Assembly: GCF_026011715.1 (NCBI RefSeq)
Contig: NZ_BRVM01000013.1
Span: forward strand, 52,540-116,539
Length of the DNA: 64,000 nucleotides
Source: Cytobacillus sp. NCCP-133
Lineage (GTDB): Bacteria; Bacillota; Bacilli; Bacillales; Cytobacillaceae
Direction of reading: 5' to 3'
This document shows, in pieces, positions 17,661 to 26,159 of this stretch. Within the stretch, counting starts at the first letter, position 1, and every line of letters begins with the position of its first letter. The notes beneath the pieces were generated by a model that was not told the DNA's origin, did no database searches, and saw only the letters and a list, made by a program, of their open reading frames with translations. Made by a program: the position numbers and the translations under genes.

Positions 17661-18335
17661 TTATTTTTGCTCTATAGCTGCTTCAGGATGAAGTTCATTG
17701 ATAGTCCTGATTTTTTGAAGATAGTTATAGATTGTAAATTTTGAGACACCCAAAACGGAGGCTACATAATCCGTGGCTCCTTTAATGAGAAAAGTCCCTT
17801 TATCCTCAAGCTGCCGCACACATTCCACTTTTTCATCAAGCGTCATCAGTGAAGGTGCCTTTTTGAAACCTTGAAGAACCTGGTCAACCATTTCGTGAAT
17901 GACATCCTGTACGGTGTTAAAGAAGTTTTCCGATTTGGCATGGTGATCATCAAACCTGATGAACTCCTCTATCTCTCCGCCAAATTGCATGAGAAGGCTA
18001 ATATCGTAATTCAGGCACAAAGCACCTATAACTTTATGTTCATCATCACGTAGAAAGATCGTGGATGATTTCATTACATTGCCTTTTTTTGATTGTGTTT
18101 TATAATTGGCTATATCATTAACATCGTTTTCGTACTTGGCTAATTCATTTAAAACAAGATCTGTAATGGGAGATCCAATTTTCCTGTCCGTTACATTACC
18201 TGCTATATGAATAAGCGATTTTTTTAAGTCGCTGAAATCGTGCACTGCCACTTCGCAGCGTGAACCAAACATTCTGACAAGCATATCGGCAGTCCGGATC
18301 GCCAAATCAAAAACTGTTTTATGGCATTCCTTCAA
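17661..18335 (-). CDS. YheO/DauR-type PAS-HTH transcriptional regulator
   Basis: 224 residues. The N-terminal half is a YheO-like PAS domain (CEVAVHDFSDLKKSLIHIAGNV, FLRDDEHKVIGALCLNYDIS). The C-terminal 65 residues hold a helix-turn-helix (ASVLGVSKFTIYNYLQKIR). Relatives regulate amino acid catabolic genes such as D-arginine or serine/threonine dehydratases. It sits just upstream of sdaAB-sdaAA on the same strand, so control of serine breakdown is a reasonable inference. Confidence 0.85.
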   Translation of the reverse strand: MKECHKTVFDLAIRTADMLVRMFGSRCEVAVHDFSDLKKSLIHIAGNVTDRKIGSPITDLVLNELAKYENDVNDIANYKTQSKKGNVMKSSTIFLRDDEHKVIGALCLNYDISLLMQFGGEIEEFIRFDDHHAKSENFFNTVQDVIHEMVDQVLQGFKKAPSLMTLDEKVECVRQLEDKGTFLIKGATDYVASVLGVSKFTIYNYLQKIRTINELHPEAAIEQK

Positions 18336-18465
18336 TTTCTGTCACTTCCTTCTGAAATTGCTTACATTATTATACTACTCTATATTTCTCAATAATTGAA
18401 TCATACCATAAAAAGAAAAAAATTAAAATAAAATTTTAATAGCTACAAAAAATTTGTAGAATAAT

Positions 18466-18496
18466 AAAAATACCGCATCACCATTTGGCTGCGGCA
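18466..18496 (-). terminator. Rho-independent terminator
   Basis: TGCCGCA/TGCGGTA stem, then TTTTTATTATT on the minus strand, after the 18506-18739 gene. Confidence 0.85.
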
Positions 18497-18505
18497 TTTT
18501 CACAT

Positions 18506-18739
18506 TTACACATTTTTCAAAACAAGATTTAGCCTATTCACACGCTCGCTTTTTTCTTCATCTGATGCAAGGTCAAACTTCTTCAATAAATGAAAAACTT
18601 CGTTAAGTAAATCCTGTGTATGCTCTTCTTTAAAAAAAGATTGAAATAGCGGTTTCATCTCATCTGGCAGGAATGGTTCCTGCTGTTCGAATTTCTTTTG
18701 TACATCTTCCAATGAATGATCCAATTTGCATTCGCTCAT
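18506..18739 (-). CDS. Small acidic/helical protein, unknown
   Basis: 77 residues, helical and soluble (FHLLKKFDLASDEEKSERVNRL). GGAGGG precedes the ATG and a terminator follows. Not recognised; the pattern is common among Bacillus group-specific small proteins. Confidence 0.65.
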   Translation of the reverse strand: MSECKLDHSLEDVQKKFEQQEPFLPDEMKPLFQSFFKEEHTQDLLNEVFHLLKKFDLASDEEKSERVNRLNLVLKNV

Positions 18740-18893
18740 CTTTATCCCTCCTGAATTTCTGCCTTTTTTTATGTTTTACATTTCGGCACATAATTCTATT
18801 TTACCTTCCTCCACTCGTATTAAAACATCTGCATGGATTCTTCAGACTTTTTAAATATAATAGAAGTAATTGATTAGAAATGAGTGAGTTTTT

Positions 18894-20267
18894 TTGAAAA
18901 AACTATCCCTAAAATTAGGTTTGCTGTTTTTCCTGATTCTTTTTGGGCTTGAAACGTTTATGTTTTTCTTTTTACATAGTACGCTTGTTGAATCGCGTGT
19001 GGAGGAAGAGCTTATCGCCCTGCAGACAAGAGGGAATTCTCACCGTGCCATCCTTGAAAGACATTTTGACGAAAACACTATATCCCATGTAGCCTTAATG
19101 GAATCTGAAGCAAATACTGATGTAGTTATTACGAATAGAAGGAAAGAAATACTCGGTTCTTCTGTAAAAAACAGTTTAATCAAAGGTTATATAGAAAATG
19201 CCACCTCTTCCGTCCCCAGAGAAGGGCAAACGATCGTGGATAAATGGCAAGAAGAGAAATTTATCGTTACAGTCAGCCCAATAGAACAGGATGGCAAGCA
19301 AATCGGCTTTGTTTATATGTTTCAGGATACAGCATGGATTCAATCTCTGATTTCCCGATTGAATGAACAATTCCTATTTGCTGGATTCATAGCTGTCATT
19401 TTTACCATTACCATCATTATCTTTTTATCAAAAGCATTGGCAAAACCCTTAGTTAAAATGAAAGAAGCAACTTCACAAATCAGCAAAGGGGATTTTTCCG
19501 TTTCCCTTCCAAAAACAGGAGACGATGAACTTGGGGACTTGGCCCAATCAATTCAACTATTGGCCAATGATCTGAGCTACCTAAAGGAAGAAAGAAGCGA
19601 ATTTTTATCCAGCATTTCGCACGAACTTCGGACTCCCCTTACTTATATCAAGGGATATGCCGATATTGTTCAAAAACGAAACTTGAGTGCAGAAGAAAGG
19701 AATCAGTATTTAACAATTATCCTGGAAGAAACTAACCGGTTATCAGAAATGGTTAAGAACCTGTTTGATCTGGCTAAAATCGATAAAAATACATTTGATA
19801 TTAAGAAAACACCAATTGATCTGCAGGATTTTACCAGAAAAATAACGGCAAAGTTTACACCAGCTTTCATCGAAAACGGGATGAAGCTTGAGGTAAAGTG
19901 TTCAGATGCTATATTCCTGCATGCAGACGCAGCCCGTCTTGAACAGATTATTTTTAATCTTTTAGATAATAGCTTAAAGTACTCCTCTCCAGGCGATAAA
20001 ACATATGTAGCTGTTGAGAAACATAAAAGACAAGTCGTCATTCGGGTCAAAGATACAGGAAAAGGTATACCCGAACAGGAATTGCCTTATGTTTTTAATC
20101 GTTTTTACAGAGTCGATAAATCCCGTACAAGAGCACTTGGCGGGACAGGCCTAGGACTTGCGATTGTAAAGGAGCTTGTCCACGCCCATGGAGGAACCAT
20201 AAGTGTTAAGAGCACAGAGAATAAAGGAACTGAATTTAAAATGGTCTTTAAGGGAGATATTGATTGA
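18894..20267 (+). CDS. Sensor histidine kinase (HAMP-HisKA-HATPase)
   Basis: 457 residues from TTG. Two membrane helices (about 7-27 and 158-180) bracket a 130-residue extracytoplasmic sensor domain. A HAMP linker (AKPLVKMKEATSQISKGDFS) follows, then the phosphoacceptor SSISHELRTPLTYIKGYADI near residue 240. The ATP-binding N, G1 and G2 boxes read LLDNSLKYSS, VKDTGKGIP and GTGLGLAIV. The stop overlaps the start of the response-regulator gene. TATAAT at 18856 may be its -10. Signal unknown. Confidence 0.94.
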   Translation: MKKLSLKLGLLFFLILFGLETFMFFFLHSTLVESRVEEELIALQTRGNSHRAILERHFDENTISHVALMESEANTDVVITNRRKEILGSSVKNSLIKGYIENATSSVPREGQTIVDKWQEEKFIVTVSPIEQDGKQIGFVYMFQDTAWIQSLISRLNEQFLFAGFIAVIFTITIIIFLSKALAKPLVKMKEATSQISKGDFSVSLPKTGDDELGDLAQSIQLLANDLSYLKEERSEFLSSISHELRTPLTYIKGYADIVQKRNLSAEERNQYLTIILEETNRLSEMVKNLFDLAKIDKNTFDIKKTPIDLQDFTRKITAKFTPAFIENGMKLEVKCSDAIFLHADAARLEQIIFNLLDNSLKYSSPGDKTYVAVEKHKRQVVIRVKDTGKGIPEQELPYVFNRFYRVDKSRTRALGGTGLGLAIVKELVHAHGGTISVKSTENKGTEFKMVFKGDID

Positions 20268-20944
20268 TGAAAACAATACTACTGGTTGACGATGAAACAA
20301 GAATGCTTGATTTAATTTCATTATATTTAACGCCGCGCGGATATAACTGCGTTAAGCTAACTTCAGGTGCGGATGCTTTGTTATATCTGGATTCCCATTC
20401 AGCAGAGCTCATTCTTTTGGATGTCATGATGCCTGAGATGGATGGCTGGACAACATGCAGGGAAATTAAGAAGTTTTGGGATATCCCAATTATCATGCTC
20501 ACAGCCAAAAGCGAGAAGCCGGATATCGTTAAGGGACTTAATATCGGAGCAGACGATTATATCTTAAAACCCTTTGACGAAGAGGAGCTGATTGCTAGAA
20601 TCGAAGCGGTATTAAGAAGAAGCAAAGCAGAAGGTAAGACATTAACTTTTAAAGGACTAGTATTGAAAGAGGACTCATTTGAACTTTATTATAAAGAAAA
20701 AGAAATCCTTTTGACTCCTAAAGAATTTTCCATGCTAAAGCTGTTTCTCGCTAACCCAAACAAAGTATTCTCCCGTGAGCATTTAATCAGCTCTGTTTGG
20801 GGCTATGGGGTATCAATTGAAGATCGCACAATCGATTCACATGTCCGTAATCTACGGGAAAAATTGCGGAAAGCCGGTTTCCCTGCAGATAATTTTCTGA
20901 TGACCGTCTGGGGTGTTGGATACAAATGGACTGGAAAGGAATAA
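20267..20944 (+). CDS. OmpR/PhoB-family response regulator
   Basis: 225 residues starting MKTILLVDDE; its ATG shares the last base of the kinase stop (TGATG). The receiver domain has the acidic pair DDE, phosphoacceptor Asp in LLDVMMPEMDG (about 52), T in LTAKS and K in KPFDEEEL. The C-terminal winged helix (FSREHLISSVWGYG ... TIDSHVRNLREKL ... VWGVGYKW) binds DNA. Kinase-first order is less common than regulator-first in Bacillus. Confidence 0.95.
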   Translation: MKTILLVDDETRMLDLISLYLTPRGYNCVKLTSGADALLYLDSHSAELILLDVMMPEMDGWTTCREIKKFWDIPIIMLTAKSEKPDIVKGLNIGADDYILKPFDEEELIARIEAVLRRSKAEGKTLTFKGLVLKEDSFELYYKEKEILLTPKEFSMLKLFLANPNKVFSREHLISSVWGYGVSIEDRTIDSHVRNLREKLRKAGFPADNFLMTVWGVGYKWTGKE

Positions 20945-20947
20945 AGG

Positions 20948-21511
20948 ATGTTTGCTGAAATTCTTGGCTGGCTGTCTGGACAGCCTATATTGGCCGCACT
21001 ATTCAGTATATTAATGAACATAGCGGTAGCCATAACAGGAGTTCTTCCCAGTGCCTTTATAACAGCCGGCACTGTTGCCTTATTCGGATTTAAAACGGGA
21101 TTAGTCCTTTTAATTATTGGAGAAGCAGCTGGAGCAGTCGTAAGTTTTATTCTTTACCGCAAGGGTCTCTCCAAGCTTCTCTCCAGAGTGCCACAATCGA
21201 ATAATAAAAAAAGGAGCTACTTGCTTAATCTAAAAGATGCTAAAGGTTCCAATGCCTTTTTTATTGTTATTTTTTTAAGAGTCTTACCCTTTGTTCCATC
21301 AGGAGCAGTGACGCTCACTGCCGCAATCAGCCAAATGGGCCTGCTGTCATTCAGCATAGCCAGCACACTTGGAAAGGTTCCTGCTTTAATTATTGAAGCT
21401 TACACGATTTCCCACGCACTTACAATGAAAATCGAAATACAAATCATCATTATCTTTTTGGCTGCTGGAATGTTTTTATTGCATTTTATATGGAAAAGAA
21501 GAAGCAAGTAA
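20948..21511 (+). CDS. VTT-domain (TVP38/DedA-like) membrane protein
   Basis: 187 residues with four to five membrane helices. The VTT features are present: GEAAGAVVSFILYRKG, FFIVIFLRVLPFVPSGAVTLTAAIS with the conserved LR-P-P pattern, and a GK/P site near STLGKVPALII. It starts 3 bp after the response-regulator stop, so all three genes form one operon. Family members act as lipid scramblases or undecaprenyl-phosphate flippases, or are uncharacterised. The link to a two-component system suggests an envelope-related role, by inference. Confidence 0.85.
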   Translation: MFAEILGWLSGQPILAALFSILMNIAVAITGVLPSAFITAGTVALFGFKTGLVLLIIGEAAGAVVSFILYRKGLSKLLSRVPQSNNKKRSYLLNLKDAKGSNAFFIVIFLRVLPFVPSGAVTLTAAISQMGLLSFSIASTLGKVPALIIEAYTISHALTMKIEIQIIIIFLAAGMFLLHFIWKRRSK

Positions 21512-21538
21512 AGGACAGCGTTTTGCTGTTCTTTTTTT
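21511..21538 (+). terminator. Rho-independent terminator
   Basis: AAGGACAGC/GCTGTTCTT stem and a 7-T run right after the VTT gene. Confidence 0.9.
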
Positions 21539-21611
21539 CTTGTCATTAGGGCAAGCCCCGAAGTGATATACATAGTAAGAGCGTGAATCTGGCATTAGAA
21601 GGAGGATTAAC

Positions 21612-21743
21612 ATGATACTTAGAGCAATGGATTTAAGCCTTATGGCTGAACATTTGAATCTTCATAAAGACGTTATCTGTTCGAGCGCAAATGTTCAAAG
21701 CCATATCTTTTCACAAATTTATGAAAAAAAGCTTACATACTAG
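21612..21743 (+). CDS. Short ORF ending inside a terminator, possible remnant
   Basis: 43 codons (MILRAMDLSLMAEHLNLHKDVI ...). AGGAGG lies 6 bases before the ATG, so translation is likely. The stop TAG sits in the loop of the hairpin at 21731-21753. MAEHLNLHKDVI resembles the start of CotF/YusN-type spore coat proteins, so this may be the 5' end of a truncated coat gene. Low certainty. Confidence 0.45.
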   Translation: MILRAMDLSLMAEHLNLHKDVICSSANVQSHIFSQIYEKKLTY

Positions 21744-21753
21744 CCATGTAAGC
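21724..21753. terminator. Bidirectional terminator
   Basis: GCTTACAT/ATGTAAGC stem, seven As on the left (Ts on minus) and CCTTTT on the right. Serves the convergent YdhK-type gene. Confidence 0.8.
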
Positions 21754-21777
21754 CCTTTTAAGCGATTTATTTATTGT

Positions 21778-22383
21778 TTACTCAGCTGGGGAAAGTTCAC
21801 TTTCTGTAACCCACATGTGATTTTTAACTTCCTGCCCATCTGATGTAGTAAAGTCAATCATATATACAGTCATTTCCTGTACTGAGTCAATTTCAGCAGT
21901 TGCTCCTTCCATGCCTTCCATATGTGAGGCTTTTAGTTTCACCTCGTCATCTTCTTTGAAAGGTTCTTCACCAGCATCAGCAATTTCCTGATGGACAACC
22001 CATTTATGATCTTCGACTCTTTCTCCACCTGTTGCTGGAGTATAAGAAACCGCATAAACTGTGGTGTCATAGGCACCAGCTATTGTGGCTTCGGCACCTT
22101 TCATGCCTTCCATATGTCCATCTGTAATAATGGCTTTGCTGCCGACATCATATTTCGGATTTTCTGCTTCTTTTAAACCCTCCGGAACCTCACCAGTGCC
22201 TGAATGGTCCATACCTGAGTGATCTCCTGCGTGTTCACTTTCCTTTGAGCTTTGTTCTGTATTTGCAGAATTACCCCCATTATCTTCAGGACTTGCTTCC
22301 TCTTCATTACCTGCGCAAGCTGATAGTAATAGTATAGCTGTTAATGCAAAGATACCAAAAAGAAAACTTTTGATGCTATTCAT
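21778..22383 (-). CDS. YdhK-family lipoprotein (two DUF1541 repeats)
   Basis: 201 residues from the ATG at 22383 with AAGGAGG upstream. A lipoprotein signal ends at LLSAC. A low-complexity linker rich in H, E and S (HAGDHSGMDHSG) could bind metal. Two DUF1541 repeats follow, each with HMEG(M)KGA or HMEGMEGA, a TVY core and DHKW or NHMW. The family is often found next to copper or other metal resistance genes. Location: outer face of the membrane. Confidence 0.88.
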   Translation of the reverse strand: MNSIKSFLFGIFALTAILLLSACAGNEEEASPEDNGGNSANTEQSSKESEHAGDHSGMDHSGTGEVPEGLKEAENPKYDVGSKAIITDGHMEGMKGAEATIAGAYDTTVYAVSYTPATGGERVEDHKWVVHQEIADAGEEPFKEDDEVKLKASHMEGMEGATAEIDSVQEMTVYMIDFTTSDGQEVKNHMWVTESELSPAE

Positions 22384-22560
22384 TTTGTAACCTCCTTCAT
22401 TTGTTTTCAATTATGGCAATAAAATGTGCAGAAAATAAGGAACAAACTTTGTTGCCTATCCTATTGTCCAGTAAGCCATGGTATCCAAAACTCCCAGGAA
22501 AAATATGTATTATTTATAACACGAAAATAAGGAGAAAGTGAGGAGATAAACCATAACATT

Positions 22561-22586
22561 AAAAAACAGGCACTCATCGGTGCCTG
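22561..22586 (-). terminator. Rho-independent terminator
   Basis: CAGGCAC/GTGCCTG stem, with six As before it (Ts on minus). Ends the Cys-rich gene. Confidence 0.9.
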
Positions 22587-22602
22587 CTTTTATCACTTGC
22601 TG

Positions 22603-22932
22603 TTATGAAGCCATTTTGCGGCATTCCTCTGCACACTTAAAGCATGCTTCCGCACATTTTTGACAATGATCGTGATCATGCTTCTTGCATTCATTACCGC
22701 AGGCTTCACAAATTTCTGCACATAAACTGCAAATTTGCTTGGCAAATGGACTATTGGATTGCATAGATTTAGCTGCAAAAGCACATATATCTGCACATTC
22801 CCTATCCAAACGGATACAGTCTGCCATCATCTTAACGTTCTCTTCACCAAGGCATGCATCATAGCACACATTACAGGCTTCCATGCATTCCAGACAAGCC
22901 TGAATGCATTGTTCATATGACTGATTATACAT
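22603..22932 (-). CDS. Four-helix-bundle copper-binding protein (Csp/YhjQ type)
   Basis: 109 residues with 18 cysteines arranged as repeated CxxxC/CxxC on four helices (CIQACLECMEACNVC, ICSLCAEICEACGNEC, CQKCAEACFKCAEEC) plus a HDHDHC turn. This is the cytosolic copper-storage protein (Csp3/DUF326) layout, in which cysteines line the bundle core and bind many Cu(I) ions. No signal peptide. GGAGGG precedes the ATG. Between two lipoprotein genes of probable metal relevance. Confidence 0.9.
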   Translation of the reverse strand: MYNQSYEQCIQACLECMEACNVCYDACLGEENVKMMADCIRLDRECADICAFAAKSMQSNSPFAKQICSLCAEICEACGNECKKHDHDHCQKCAEACFKCAEECRKMAS

Positions 22933-23036
22933 TTTATCCCTCCTTGAGATTTCTCACATTATTAATCTACCCCGGCATCTTTTTAGTAAACTGCATGTTT
23001 TCTGCATACTTTTTAAGAAAAGTGTCCGAAAATTAT

Positions 23037-23068
23037 GAAACGGAATGAGGAGATCCCCATTCCGTTTC
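23037..23068 (-). terminator. Terminator-like hairpin
   Basis: GAAACGGAATG/CATTCCGTTTC, 11-bp perfect stem, just past the next gene's stop; T-tract is weak. Confidence 0.7.
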
Positions 23069-23071
23069 CAT

Positions 23072-24082
23072 TTATTTAAGATTGCCAGCCTCTACCATTA
23101 GATCCCAGCTGCTCCCGCCATCTTCTGTAAAGAAAATATTTCCGTTAAAAGTAGTGAAAGTCATTTCTTGTTTATTTTTGGGGTTTTGTGCAAAATACAT
23201 GACTGCATCTTCCTTCATTTTCGGCAGCGGAATTTCAGTTTCCACCCCATCATCGAGCGAAAGCTTCACCAATCTGGGAGTGCCATCCTGATAAGATCCA
23301 TATATCAAACTTTCATTTGTAAAGAACACAGATGTGCCTTGGCCACCATTTGTTATTTTTTCAAAATGGCTGCCTTTATCCTCTGATAGATAAATTCCCT
23401 GCTGTCCTGCAGCCGCCAGGTAATCCGTCTTTTGAGGATGAACAGCAACACTGATTATTTCATCCTGAAGTCCATTGGCATTCATTTCCTGCCATGTATC
23501 AGTATTGTTTTCACTCAAATAAAATTTCTCAGCTTCCATTAAAGAGTTGCCGTGCGGGTTCTGAACAAAAATTGCTTTATTTTCATACCCGACTCCCATA
23601 ATATGAAAATCAATCTCTCCTTCTAATACTAAGCTTTCGAGAGTTTGTCCGTTATCGGTGCTCTTTTGAATACCAATTGGATTGGGAAGATCAGAATCCT
23701 CGCCTGGATGTCCGCTGGAATAAAAACCGTCTTGTGTAGCATTGAATCCCATATAATCATTGTTTTGCTTTTTTGTTTTAAACCATTTGCCATCTTCAAA
23801 TACTTTCAAGCCATCATGAGCTGCATAAAAAGGTGCTCCTTGATCCCCTGCATATCCCACGCCATGTATGTGATCGATTTTCCCATTAAACGGTTCAAAA
23901 AATTCATTACTTGCTATAGCCATTTTATCTTCTGTTTGTTTCTCACTTTCGGTTTCCTCATCCTTTCCAGACTGTTCCACGACTTCTTTTTCTTTGTCTG
24001 CCGATTTCGGTTCTTCATTTTGGCTGCATGCAGTTAATCCAATTGTTAGTCCGGCAGCTGCCACAATCAATAGCATTTTCAA
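23072..24082 (-). CDS. F510_1955-family lipoprotein with sortilin/BNR-like repeats
   Basis: 336 residues from TTG at 24082 (GGAG 8 bases upstream); ATG at 24076 is an alternative. The lipobox is IGLTAC. A charged linker is followed by about 280 residues of beta-propeller-like repeats with Asp-box patterns: STDNGQT, LSEDKGSHF and FTEDGGSSWD. NCBI names such proteins F510_1955 family glycosylhydrolases, but no catalytic residues are evident. Extracytoplasmic. Likely co-regulated with the neighbouring metal proteins only by position. Confidence 0.75.
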   Translation of the reverse strand: MKMLLIVAAAGLTIGLTACSQNEEPKSADKEKEVVEQSGKDEETESEKQTEDKMAIASNEFFEPFNGKIDHIHGVGYAGDQGAPFYAAHDGLKVFEDGKWFKTKKQNNDYMGFNATQDGFYSSGHPGEDSDLPNPIGIQKSTDNGQTLESLVLEGEIDFHIMGVGYENKAIFVQNPHGNSLMEAEKFYLSENNTDTWQEMNANGLQDEIISVAVHPQKTDYLAAAGQQGIYLSEDKGSHFEKITNGGQGTSVFFTNESLIYGSYQDGTPRLVKLSLDDGVETEIPLPKMKEDAVMYFAQNPKNKQEMTFTTFNGNIFFTEDGGSSWDLMVEAGNLK

Positions 24083-24244
24083 CTTTCTCACTCCATCATT
24101 TCTGATTTTTAGCTTTTGCTGTATAGATGTCAAACATATTCAAATATATCTGTTTGTATAAAAACAACAAGAACGCCACCTTTTTTCCTAAGACCTTGAT
24201 TCAGTCTAAGAGTACATTAAAATTATGCAAAAAGTGTGCACGAG

Positions 24245-24436
24245 TCATTCTAATGAAAGTTCAGCGAACAGTAGGACTTCTTTCTGATCCTCTTTCCTAT
24301 ATTGTTTTTGAATGCTTTAATGCACCCGGACTCCCTCGGCAAGGGAAATAAAAGACCGAAACCCTGTTTCAATGCTTCCGCTTCTATAAACATATTCAAC
24401 TAAAGACCTTACAGATATTTTTATCTTTTCGTGCAT
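24245..24436 (-). pseudogene. 5' remnant of a DinG-like ATP-dependent DNA helicase
   Basis: A good ribosome site (AAGGAG) and ATG at 24436 start a frame reading KIKISVRSLVEYVYRSGSI ... FRSFISLAEGVRVH. It then meets TAA where relatives have Gln, and continues SIQKQYRKEDQKEVLLFAE before a TGA at 24245. This matches, from memory, the N-terminus of Bacillus Rad3/DinG-type helicases that begin with a nuclease-like domain. Only about 62 of some 750 codons remain. Upstream control DNA seems intact. Confidence 0.65.
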
Positions 24437-24628
24437 TGAACCGGCTCCTTACAATGACTGTGTCTCCATTATAGCACGTACGTTCTGAGTTAGAGAAACA
24501 TTTGCAAAATCGGGATTCACTATTCTCCTCCTAAAGTACTGTTTATTTTTTGTTGGAAAAATTCATGATATTAGACCAAGCAACCTCGGTTCCTCCTCAT
24601 ATTTTAATAAGTGAAGGAGGGATCAATC

Positions 24629-24814
24629 ATGTATCAATTGGCTTTATTGTATTTAGCATGTATGCTGGCTGGCTATGGTTTGACAATGGTGCCTGTTACT
24701 GCAGTTATTACTTCTGGTATTACCAGCTTCTTCACCATTGTCGGCGGTCTTGCAATGATAATTTTTGGCCTGGCCACTCTTTACCTTGGCGTAAAAGCTT
24801 TACTTGGAAGATAG
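24629..24814 (+). CDS. Small two-helix membrane protein
   Basis: 61 residues from the ATG at 24629, with GAAGGAGGG upstream. Two hydrophobic helices (LALLYLACMLAGYGLT, FFTIVGGLAMIIFGLATLYLG) leave only a short basic tail. A strong terminator follows. Unknown function. Confidence 0.65.
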   Translation: MYQLALLYLACMLAGYGLTMVPVTAVITSGITSFFTIVGGLAMIIFGLATLYLGVKALLGR

Positions 24815-24829
24815 AGTTACAGTAACGCT

Positions 24830-24857
24830 GCATCGGCTATTCGCCGATGCTTTTTAT
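24830..24857 (+). terminator. Rho-independent terminator
   Basis: GCATCGGC/GCCGATGC stem, then TTTTTATTT. Confidence 0.92.
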
Positions 24858-24901
24858 TTAGGCAAAGTTGCTTAGAATTAGTCCCATCCATAAAAAAACA
24901 A

Positions 24902-24944
24902 TAAAAAAGCCAGACTGCACTAGTCTGCTGCAGATTGGCTTTAT
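24902..24944 (-). terminator. Rho-independent terminator of the MscS gene
   Basis: AAGCCAGACTGCA pairs with TGCAGATTGGCTT using G-U pairs in the minus-strand RNA; a T run follows. Confidence 0.85.
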
Positions 24945-24951
24945 TTAAAAA

Positions 24952-26010
24952 CTATTCAGAAGGGAAAACCTGAGGCGATGCGAGTTCAATTCCATTTTTA
25001 TAAAAAGTTTCCGCAATTCCATGGCGGAGACGGCTTTCAAATTTCTGCTTCGCTTCGAAATGGGCAACAGGCACTTCAATAAGAAAATCCATAGCCCTAT
25101 TGCGGAAGTCAACAAACCGGATATCCGGCGGGGGAGAGAGTAAAACTCCTTCCGAATGGGGTATTTCTCTTTCTACTATCTCCATTAAAAGTGCTTCTAC
25201 CTTTTCAGTATCCGTTCCATAGGCCACACTGATCATTACCTGTGACAGCATTTCCGAACCGGTCCGATTCTTAATGATTTGCTCGATGAAATATTGATTG
25301 GGTACAATCAGCATTCCTTCTTTTGCAGTCCGGACAATCGTAGACCTCAAACGTATGCTTTCAATTTTTCCAATCTTATTATTGATTTCAATCACTTCTC
25401 CAATTTCAACCGGCCTTTCAAATAGGATGATAATACCAGAAATAAAGTTACCTGCAACATTTCTCAGCCCAAAACCAATCCCTATCCCAAGGACCCCTAA
25501 TAAAGCTGCAGCAGCGCTTAAATCGATCCCAACAGTCGTTAAACTCACCGCAAGTGCTGCTATCATAACTGTATAATATATCATACGATTTAAAGAGTAG
25601 CCTAGGCCCCTGTCGACTCCGTAAAATTCATATACAGAGGTCAGCACATATTTGGTTACTATTTTGACCAGCCGATGTGCAAGCGATACGGTTAGAAACG
25701 CTACCATAATCAAATAGAGCGTTACTTCAACTTCACCTGCAGTAAATAAAGTATAAAAAATCCACTCTTCCTTCGAAAAATAAAACAGAAAGAGAATAAT
25801 GATTCCATAGAAAGCAGCCCAATTTACAAGCGAAGCAACTCCCTGCAAAATGCGCTCGGTGTGAATGGACTTTTTCTGTCCTGTCTTATCCAGAACCGCA
25901 TTGATCGTCCATTTTGCTGCTAAAATGGCGCTGCTGAATAAAAGAAATAAAGCAGCCTCCTGTATCGTTACATTTTTAATAAAAAACAATGATCTATCCC
26001 ATTCTGCCAT
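24952..26010 (-). CDS. MscS-family mechanosensitive channel
   Basis: 352 residues from the ATG at 26010 (AGGTGAG upstream). Four to five N-terminal membrane helices precede the pore-lining helix, visible as AAAALLGVLGIGIGFGLRNVAGNF near residue 187, rich in Ala and Gly as expected. The beta domain (ERPVEIGEVIEINNKIGKIESIRLRSTIVRT) and C-terminal alpha-beta cage follow. It opens on membrane tension to release solutes. Monocistronic. Confidence 0.93.
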   Translation of the reverse strand: MAEWDRSLFFIKNVTIQEAALFLLFSSAILAAKWTINAVLDKTGQKKSIHTERILQGVASLVNWAAFYGIIILFLFYFSKEEWIFYTLFTAGEVEVTLYLIMVAFLTVSLAHRLVKIVTKYVLTSVYEFYGVDRGLGYSLNRMIYYTVMIAALAVSLTTVGIDLSAAAALLGVLGIGIGFGLRNVAGNFISGIIILFERPVEIGEVIEINNKIGKIESIRLRSTIVRTAKEGMLIVPNQYFIEQIIKNRTGSEMLSQVMISVAYGTDTEKVEALLMEIVEREIPHSEGVLLSPPPDIRFVDFRNRAMDFLIEVPVAHFEAKQKFESRLRHGIAETFYKNGIELASPQVFPSE

Positions 26011-26159
26011 TAACACTCACCTAATTTAATTTCTGATGCTATACGTATTCCTTCTTTTTTGCCTAATTAAACAGATATGTATAAGCAAAAGAGATGTTTA
26101 ACAATGATAAAAAAAGGAAAGTTGATGATTATATTATTTTATAAGGTTGTGGAACGTGA

